Below are positions 56,651-64,000 of a stretch of 64,000 nt of DNA, in pieces (the stretch's first letter is position 1; each line of letters starts with the position of its first letter). The stretch comes from Athripsodes cinereus. Taxonomy: Eukaryota > Arthropoda > Insecta > Trichoptera > Leptoceridae. The notes below the pieces were generated by a model, which worked only from the letters and a program-made list of their open reading frames with translations, was not told where the DNA came from and did not search any database. A program made the translations under genes and the position numbers. The DNA lies in contig OX388317.1 of the NCBI GenBank assembly GCA_947579605.1, positions 23,331,384-23,395,383 on the forward strand. Direction: 5' to 3'.

Positions 56651-57498
56651 TTAATTACTTCATATATTATTTTTGCAAATTATCATTTTATAAATAATGC
56701 GTAAGAATTAACACATTTTAAAACCTATATATATTACATTATATGTAAGTTACATCATTTATAACTCAAGAATGGCTGTACCGATTTGAATGATCTCTGA
56801 TTTGTTGGATTCTTCTCCGCCCTGAATAGCCAATAGGCTTAAAATATCTTACAAATTAACGGGAAGAAAAATTACGAAGAAAATATTTACGCCATACATT
56901 TTTAGTTAATGTTTTAGGACTGGCTACCCCACTTGTGGGATATGCCGTGATGGTGTATTAGTAGTAGTATTTACATTAAATGATTCATATAAACAACAAG
57001 AAGTAAAAAACGATAGTTTAAAATAATATAAATATACAAAGATCGAAAGATTTTACTGTTATGATTTCGTTATCAGTAGGAATGGTATATAATAAATAGC
57101 ATTTTATCTAAAGATATTTCTTGGCTAATAATCAATAGATCAAGATAGGTATGAGAAAATTGTAGCAAAACATTAAATTATACTAAAATTTTAATACGCA
57201 TTAACTTTTGTAACATGTAACTTTTTTTTAAATATAACAAAAAAAAATGGATAAAAAATCAACACATGTTTTAATTTTCCTCTCAAAATTTGTTTTATAT
57301 TCCTACTACATGTTTTTGATGGTGATGATTTTGGTTTGGCGCCGTTCAACAGTTTTTAGACCACCTCAAGGGCGCTAAGAGTGTGAACTTTAAATAATTC
57401 TGAAACTAGTGAGACACCTACCTACATGGTTATTCTTATATTTATATTAAAGGCTTTTGTTGTATGTGCATTGATTAAATAACTTTTTTTTTTTTCAG

Positions 57499-57686
57499 CG
57501 ATATACAAATTAAGTCGACGTGGTACTCGGATGCTCCAATTTAATGGTTATAATTTCACAAAGCACAGAGTTAAGAATTCGAAAATTAGGTGGAGATGCG
57601 CAAAGCAACACATATGCAAATCTATTTTATACACGCTTGGTGATGTCATTATACACGCTAACATAAAGCATAATCACCCTGCTTGA
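57499..57686 (+). CDS. mod(mdg4): FLYWCH terminal exon 33
   Basis: Acceptor tttttttcAG, leading dinucleotide cg, 61 codons, TGA. Eight residues differ from exon 32, mostly conservative (T5S, Y14F, T29I, F42I, V45L, V49I, M51I, T53A), with C33, C39, H57 and H59 unchanged. Retention of every ligand and of the frame after duplication suggests that both copies are under purifying selection. Confidence 0.9.
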
Positions 57687-57837
57687 TTAATTACTTCATA
57701 TATTTGAATTTATTTTTAATTTTTTTAACATGTAAAAGGCTTATTGCCTTGTATGTTTGAATAAATAAATAAATAAACATATTTTTTTGCAAATTATCAT
57801 TTTAAAAATAATGCGTAAGAATTAATACATTTTTAAA

Positions 57838-58406
57838 TCTTTATATATAAAAGAAAGTGGTGTTCGTTACACCGGCTGTACCGATTTGAATGGTCTCTGA
57901 TTTGTTGGATTCTTTTCCGCTCCGAATAGCCAATAGGCTATGAATTATATCTTACAAATTAACGGGAAGAAAAATTACGTAGAAAATTATTTACGCCATA
58001 CATTTATAGTTTCAATAAAAAAATACAATATGGAAAATTTAAATATAGATTGGTCTATTTATCGAATAATTTTTCTATACTATTTCAAATAAGAATCGTT
58101 ATCCATATAATTTAACATCTATGGTTCTGAAATTTTAATTTTGAAAAAATCATGGATAAATATTTTTATAAATTTAAAATGAATAGGTAAAAATAGATAA
58201 GTACCTACATTTATTACGTGCAGCATATAATAAACAAATCTTGGTTAAGTATAATTGTTCAACATAAAAGAATTTTGTGTTTTATTCTATACGATGACAC
58301 ACTTGGACAATTGTGTCCAAGTGTGTCATCGAGAGTTTGTAAAGAGATTAAAAATATTAATCACTCATTGATGGTTAGGCGGTACGAAGTTCGCTGGGTC
58401 AGCTAG
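57838..58406 (+). mobile_element. Non-autonomous Helitron
   Basis: Starts TC (TCTTTATATATAAAAGAAAG) and ends GGTCAGCTAG, with A before and T after, the Helitron target rule. Near the 3' end lie GGCGGTACGAAGTTCGC and, further in, an 18-bp-arm hairpin at 58292-58331 (loop ATTG). A truncated relative of its 5' part lies in the left duplication unit at about 56740-56900. Confidence 0.8.
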
Positions 58407-58979
58407 TATTATATAATATGAAATTTCTCAAAACCACGATTTCGCTCGATACGTCCACTTAGAATATAAGACAATCGTTTGGTAATGTTGGAAACTGTGG
58501 TTCCGAGAATTTTCTTGTTATATAACAATTAAACTTAGTAGTCTTAAAAGGTAGGTAACCAAATATGGATCGTAATTGTTGTATTGTGAATGCCTACAAC
58601 ACAAATCAAATTGTTAATACTAGTACTAGTTAATTGCGGGGAGGAGGAAAGCTTACGGAAAAAATATTCAGTTAGGTGACAGTAAATTATTATCCTTTAT
58701 TAAACCATCCGTTGAGTGATTGTGAAACTGGATGTGAAAATGGAAAAATATTCCAGCAAGGAAACTTTTATGATAGATATTTATAATATTTTCGATGTTT
58801 TTGGCATTCACTATGTGATAATTACGCAGTGATAATTTAAATACATTGTGAATTAAACTCATTTTCTAATCATAGATATTTATTTTTATTTATCTATTCC
58901 TTATTCTGTATCAATTTAAATTATTATTTATGTGTGTTTATTTTGATTAAGTGCAACTATGTTTATTAAAAGATCTTCT
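58407..58979. other. Spacer, no gene recognised
   Basis: AT-rich sequence after the Helitron. Confidence 0.35.
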
Positions 58980-59380
58980 GCTTCCCCATTTATGTATTAA
59001 CTTCATTATTAAAATCTTTGTAACCATAAGTTTTTTTATTTTACATATTTTCAACCGACATCTTTGAAGCTTTATGTTTTTTATAAAAATAGATTGATCC
59101 AAGACTGATCTTTTTTATTTCTTATTTTAAAATTCTATTTTAAATAACCATATTGCGAAGGAGGATCGTCTAAGCTGCTGGAAATCTTGGCCGGAATTCT
59201 TTTATTGCTAATTACAAGGAACATTATCAAAAAATGATATGGTTGACACCATTCTCTCTTCCGTGTCTGCATTCTCTCACAGTAGAGTGTTCATATGACA
59301 AAGATGTCAGAGTTTTGTAAAAATCATGGAAAGAGATGACTCGATTAGCGTAAAATTGCTCTAAATGGAAGGAACTTATT
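58980..59380 (+). repeat. Diverged repeat pair, left copy
   Basis: About 400 bases similar to 62270-62700 (shared blocks include GAGGATCGTC, TCAGAGTTTT and GGAAAGA). The + strand wording W-K-E-M-T-R-L and W-K-E-L suggests a decayed LINE ORF2 tail. Confidence 0.45.
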
Positions 59381-59588
59381 TCTTTTTTGTTGTGTTGAGT
59401 ACGTGTGCGTGTAGGTGTGTATGTATGTGTTTGAAATTGTAAAACTGTGGGGTTTCGTATTGAATAGGTTTAGTGTAATCTAAAAATCAAATCATAATTT
59501 CACTTGGTACTCAAATCTTTGAAAATGTCGAATCTAAAAAAAGAATAAGGTACTACCACATGGCATATCTTACAAGTGGGATAGGCAA

Positions 59589-60090
59589 AAAATCGAAGAT
59601 ACTGGAATCCCCAAATATTGACTTAAGCGTTAGGAAGAACCTTACTAAAGCCTTTGTATGGAGCATTCTGCTCTATGGTTGTGAGACATGGACCATCAGC
59701 AAGATTGAAAGCGGACGGTTGGCGGCCTTTGAAATGTGGTGCTACAGACGCATGCTTAAGATCCATTGGTCAGAGCACGTCGGAAACGAAGAAGTATTAA
59801 CCAGGGTAGGCGAAAAAAGGCAACTCCTTAAGAGAATCAGCCAACAACGAGCTAACTGGATTGGCCACAACATCAGGCACCCAGGACTACTCATCGCCAT
59901 AGCGGAGGGTAAGACCGAGGGGACAAATGGCAGAGGCCGACCAAGAGACGCATATATGGACCAACTGAAGAGGGACATGAACTGTGGCTCATACGTAGAG
60001 CTGAAAAGACTGGCTGAGAATAGAGACGAATGGAGAAGAAAAACCAAACTCGTTGCAGACCAATCCAATGGATTGTAACTCATTATATAT
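59589..60090 (+). mobile_element. RTE-type LINE 3' end inserted into a family D repeat
   Basis: Flanked by an exact 8-base duplication ATAGGCAA (59581-59588 and 60091-60098). The frame to 60078 encodes the same tail as the minus copy at 43390, followed by an AT-dinucleotide tail. Family D sequence continues on both sides, so the LINE landed inside it. Confidence 0.85.
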
Positions 60091-60564
60091 ATAGGCAATA
60101 TACCAGCTGCATGTAATAAATATATTCCTGCCAAAGAAATAATGTAGGTATTATATATTTATATAATATTACATATGTATAAAAATATATATAAACTAAT
60201 TTAATAAATCCTTTCTAATAGCAATAAAGTTAAAAAGTCTTATATATTATAAGCTAAATAATATTCATATTATTCAGCTACTAATATATAATACATATTA
60301 CGTAACAAGACACTCGAAAATGAAAGGAATTTGTTTCATGTATTTTTTTTTTATTTATAAATAGTGAATCTGATAAACCCTCGAAGCACGAGCACTGCTA
60401 AATTCTGAGGATACGAAAAAATATATTTAGATTGTAATAAATATTTTTTTAAGAATTTTAAATAATTTCAAGAATGATTGATTTTTTTATATGTAGGTAT
60501 ATATATATTTTGCATTTTTATTATTATTTATACTGAATAAATTTGTTTTTTTGGTTTTTTCCAG

Positions 60565-60752
60565 CAATATACAAATTATCTCGGGTTGGTACTCAGATTC
60601 TAGAATACGAAGGCTATAATTTCATTAAACACGTTATTCGTAGCTCTAAAACTAGATGGAGATGCTCAAAGCACAAAATATGTAAATCCATTTTATACAC
60701 GATTGGAGACGTCATTGTACACACTAACATTAAACATAATCACGCCGTTTGA
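60565..60752 (+). CDS. mod(mdg4): FLYWCH terminal exon 34
   Basis: Acceptor gttttttccAG; leading dinucleotide ca; 61 codons; TGA. C33, C39, H57 and H59 with the loop S-K-H-K-I, then A-V. Third and most diverged member of the 32-34 set; V7 replaces Arg in the R-R-G turn. Its stop context TGATTAATT is the same as in exons 32 and 33. Confidence 0.9.
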
Positions 60753-60953
60753 TTAATTTGTTTATTTATTCTTTTTGCATACCATCAATTAATTTAAAAT
60801 AATGTTATTGAATTTATAACTCATGTAAAAATATATTCTATATTAATATATTGTGAATATAATATGCAGTGACGAGATAATCGGTTTACAGTAATTTCTT
60901 CCGTCTTACTACATAATATAGATAATATACTGTAACAACTATCTATTATTATG

Positions 60954-61065
60954 CCATCACATACATACCTTACAAGTGGGATAGCCAGCGTACTAACTGC
61001 CAGTAATATGGAGATTTGCCTCTCCGTTCCAACAAAATAATAAGATATTTATAATGATTGGCATG
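60954..61065 (+). repeat. Dispersed repeat family D, start
   Basis: TGCCATCACATACATACCTT, then TAACTGCCAG and TTCCAACAAAATAATAAGAT: the 5' half of a family D copy whose 3' half has been amplified into the satellite that follows. Confidence 0.6.
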
Positions 61066-62016
61066 CCTAAACTCTAAAATGTAGGTGTTAATTATCTTAC
61101 ACGTGTAGTTTCAAGACAAATACCGTTCACAACTATTTACAGAAAAGAGTAGGATACCTATTCTTTACCGGGAGCTTCACGCGGTATATAATATACCTAC
61201 TCAAAACTCTAAAATGTAGGTGTTAATTATCTTACACGTGTAGTTTCAAGACAAATACCGTTTACAACTATTTACAGAAAAGAGTTAGATACCTATTCTT
61301 TACCGGGAGCTTCACGCGGTATATAATATACCTACTCAAAACTCTAAAATGTAGGTGTTAATTATCTTACACGTGTAGTTTCAAGACAAAAACCGTTTAC
61401 AACTATTTACAGAAAAGAGTTAGATACCTATTCTTTACCGGGAGCTTCACGCGGTATATAATATACCTACTCAAAACTCTAAAATGTAGGTGTTAATTAT
61501 CTTACACGTGTAGTTTCAAGACAAATACCGTTTACAACTATTTACAGAAAAGAGTTAGATACCTATTCTTTACCGGGAGCTTCACGCGGTATATAATATA
61601 CCTACTCAAAACTCTAAAATGTAGGTGTTAATTATCTTACACGTGTAGTTTCAAGACAAATACCGTTTACAACTATTTACAGAAAAGAGTTAGATACCTA
61701 TTCTTTACCGGGAGCTTCACGCGGTATATAATATACCTACTCAAAACTCTAAAATGTAGGTGTTAATTATCTTACACGTGTAGTTTCAAGACAAATACCG
61801 TTTACAACTATTTACAGAAAAGAGTTAGATACCTATTCTTTACCGGGAGCTTCACGCGGTATATAATATACCTACTCAAAACTCTAAAATGTAGGTGTTA
61901 ATTATCTTACACGTGTAGTTTCAAGACAAATACCGTTTACAACTATTTACAGAAAAGAGTTAGATACCTATTCTTTATCGGGAGCTTCACGCGGTATATA
62001 ATATACCTACTCAAAA
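61066..62016 (+). repeat. 135-bp satellite, 7 units
   Basis: Unit starts at 61066, 61201, 61336, 61471, 61606, 61741 and 61876. Units are nearly the same (a few substitutions in unit 1 and the last). Each contains TTTACCGGGAGCTTCACGCG, the 3' end of family D. No ORF runs through the array. Confidence 0.92.
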
Positions 62017-62269
62017 CGTACACCTGACACGATGAAGAAACTATATGAATTATATGTGTATAGAGAGGTTAAGGAAACCCATAATACTCGTATGCTAGAA
62101 GTCAATAAATGTTCATTGACAGAGGATCCACTAAAAGATTATACAACTCATTGTGAAGTTATCTTTTTTATTTATCTATTCTCTAGGTACTTTGAATTTA
62201 TGAGCTAAACCATGAAGTATGTCATCGATGCGTTTACTTTTTTTATAACGAAGCAAGATGACACGTGTT

Positions 62270-62700
62270 ACTTTTATGAAAAGATGCGCTAGTTACCCCA
62301 TTTTTGTATTTACATTTCTATTAAAATCTTTGTTCATATATTTTTTTTTTATTTCCCACCAACATCCTTGAAGTTTTGTGTTTGATATAAAAAGGAAAGA
62401 AACTCCAAAATGTCTTATTTTTACTTCATATTTTATACATGACTGCATTTTAAAAGAGGATCGTCCTAGCTGCCGCCGTCCAGCAAAAAACAACGCTCTT
62501 TTTGGTCAACTATCATTAGACGTTCTCTAAAATGATCCAGTTAAGACAATCTTCTCTCTCATCACTCGAGACACTTTTCTCACATAATACAGTGCTCCTT
62601 TAAATAATGAATCAGAGTTTTATGAATTTGTGGAAAGACGTGACTCAATTAATGTAACATCGCTCTGAATGGAGGAAGCTTGTTCCTTCTCATTGCTTCC
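62270..62700 (+). repeat. Diverged repeat pair, right copy
   Basis: Partner of 58980-59380, upstream of the last exon just as the left copy precedes exon 34, so it may mark an old duplication of exon plus flank. Confidence 0.45.
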
Positions 62701-62976
62701 GAGAAAAACGCTGGAGAGCAAAAAAAGAGGAATTGTAAAATTTAACATTTGTTTGTGTTAACACTTTAAGCACTAATTTAGAATGTTTTCAATAATATCT
62801 TCCAACTTTGTTGTATTCCCATTATTTTGTAGTCTTGAAGAAGTTCTCTAAAAAAATGTCCACGAGTGTGGGCCAAAACTAAAGGGTATAGTTAAAATAC
62901 AGCAGATGTCATTTAGAATAATTATAAAACTGATCATTTGAAAATTTAATCATAAGTTATTTATGTATTTTAGTAG

Positions 62977-63167
62977 CTGAATACGTGATGTCACAAAGAG
63001 GAAGGCGTCTCCTTATCTTTGGAGAACATAGATATTTCAAACATACAGCAAATGAAAATAAAACTCGGTGGGCATGTTCCACTCACTACTCCAAAGGATG
63101 CAGAGCCTGTATTACTACCTGGGATGGCATCATTATATCCGCCAAAATATATCATAATCATGTATGA
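62977..63167 (+). CDS. mod(mdg4): FLYWCH terminal exon 35
   Basis: The acceptor region gtattttAGtAG has two AGs three bases apart; the second gives the common phase directly (leading dinucleotide ct), and the first would add one codon. 62 codons, TGA. Ligands C33, C41, H59 and H61, then Val. S-Q-R-G and S-T-H-Y-S-K-G recall the central subgroup, but C-I-T-T-W-D-G is unique, with a second Trp in the finger. Confidence 0.88.
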
Positions 63168-64000
63168 TCTCTTATAATTATCCATGTATCGAAAAGTCGT
63201 CAGCTTTTCGTCACGAGCAAATTTGAACGAATTCAAAAAATCTTTATTTTATTTAGGTAATTTTAAATCCCTACTTTACACAATATCTTGAATAGAGTAA
63301 TGTAGGTATTTCATTTACACAATATAATAAAAATGTTCATATTTTTACGAAGGCTGTCATTTTTTTCGTGTTTATATTTTATACATAATGAATGACTGTT
63401 TTGATTTGAATTTTGTCCGAAATGAAAGCGGAAACTCAACATACATTTTACGGACGAAAGATCATTATAGGTATTCTTCGCAGCAGTTCCCACCACCTCT
63501 TCCCACGACATCGTTTTTTTATAATATATCTATATTACTATATTTTCTTTTTAACTTTAATAAGTCATGTTTTGTTATTAAATGATTACATTTGAGCCCA
63601 CTCCCATTCACTCCAGGGCGAAAGTCTCCTACACATCTATTCACGTTCGTCGCATCCAATTTCCCAATTCGAGTAATGAGTATGTGACTCAGTACTATTT
63701 TTTATTTTTTTATTTTATGTAGGTACGTTAATATTCATTATTTGATAGTGATTATCATCAAGTAATTGTAATGGTTTTGTTTATTGACTACGGTGCTGTG
63801 GACTATTTGTTTCATTACCATATTATTGTAACTGTACTATTAAAAATATAATAAAATATTAAACACATGTTTGAGTTTACAATTTCCTATATAACTTTTA
63901 TACACTCTATTTTTTAAGTAATGTAAAACTTGGACTGATTCATATTTCACACTACGTTATATATGAAGAATTATGTACATAATCATACGTTCAAAATGAA
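63168..64000. other. 3' flank at the window end
   Basis: AT-rich sequence with overlapping motif-free open frames on both strands at 63311-63595. No further exon was seen; the array may continue beyond the window. Confidence 0.4.

Larger units (their letters stand above)
56170..57837 (+). repeat. Tandem duplication of about 1.04 kb around exons 32 and 33
   Basis: The left unit starts near 56170 and the right near 57213, both from TAACTTTTTTTAAATATAAC. The match covers the 5' intron, the exon and the 3' flank. The right unit has gained a retroposon tail at about 57710-57776, flanked by CATAT-like target bases. Confidence 0.85.

Overview
This 64-kb window is AT-rich animal nuclear DNA, almost certainly from a moth or butterfly. 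It is long and intron-like, dense in small transposons (hAT and palindromic MITEs, a Helitron ending in CTAG, tRNA-derived SINEs, 5'-truncated RTE-type LINEs, Penelope fragments), and has no bacterial-style operons. Its main content is a battery of 35 alternative terminal exons, all on the + strand. Each starts right after a pyrimidine-rich AG acceptor, has no start codon of its own at the exon edge, opens in the same phase (two bases completing a codon begun upstream) and ends in a stop codon without any splice donor. Thirty-two encode a single FLYWCH zinc finger of about 60 residues (W-x-C, then C-x4-7-C-x17-H-x-H). Three encode other domains: a MADF domain (13020-13375) and two piggyBac-transposase-type cysteine-rich domains (11163-11383 and 42869-43155).

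This is the architecture of mod(mdg4), the BTB chromatin/insulator gene of insects, in which a constant 5' part carrying the BTB domain is joined, in flies by trans-splicing, to one of many FLYWCH-bearing 3' exons. The constant exons are not in this window. The leading dinucleotides of the 35 exons predict that the shared upstream exon ends in phase 1 and that its last base is not T and probably G.

Layout. 0.3-13.4 kb: six FLYWCH exons, then the cysteine-rich and MADF exons, with an antisense intronless carbonyl-reductase-like gene (928-1758) and a Penelope fragment with a hammerhead-like motif. 14-23 kb: a dense run of nine closely related FLYWCH exons. 23.6-29.6 kb: a Ty3/gypsy-type gag-pol body on the minus strand, flanked by two apparently identical 1165-bp direct repeats that each contain one FLYWCH exon. 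31.5-36.5 kb: two sister FLYWCH exons flanking a 4.3-kb DNA transposon with an intron-containing DUF4806-like gene. 37-49 kb: more diverged FLYWCH exons and the second cysteine-rich exon. 51-63.2 kb: the last FLYWCH exons, including a 1-kb tandem duplication and a 135-bp satellite.

In function, the exons would supply interchangeable C-terminal protein or DNA interaction modules to one chromatin protein. The transposons are passengers, but several have visibly duplicated, separated or possibly donated exons. All assignments are from reading the sequence; no database search was run.
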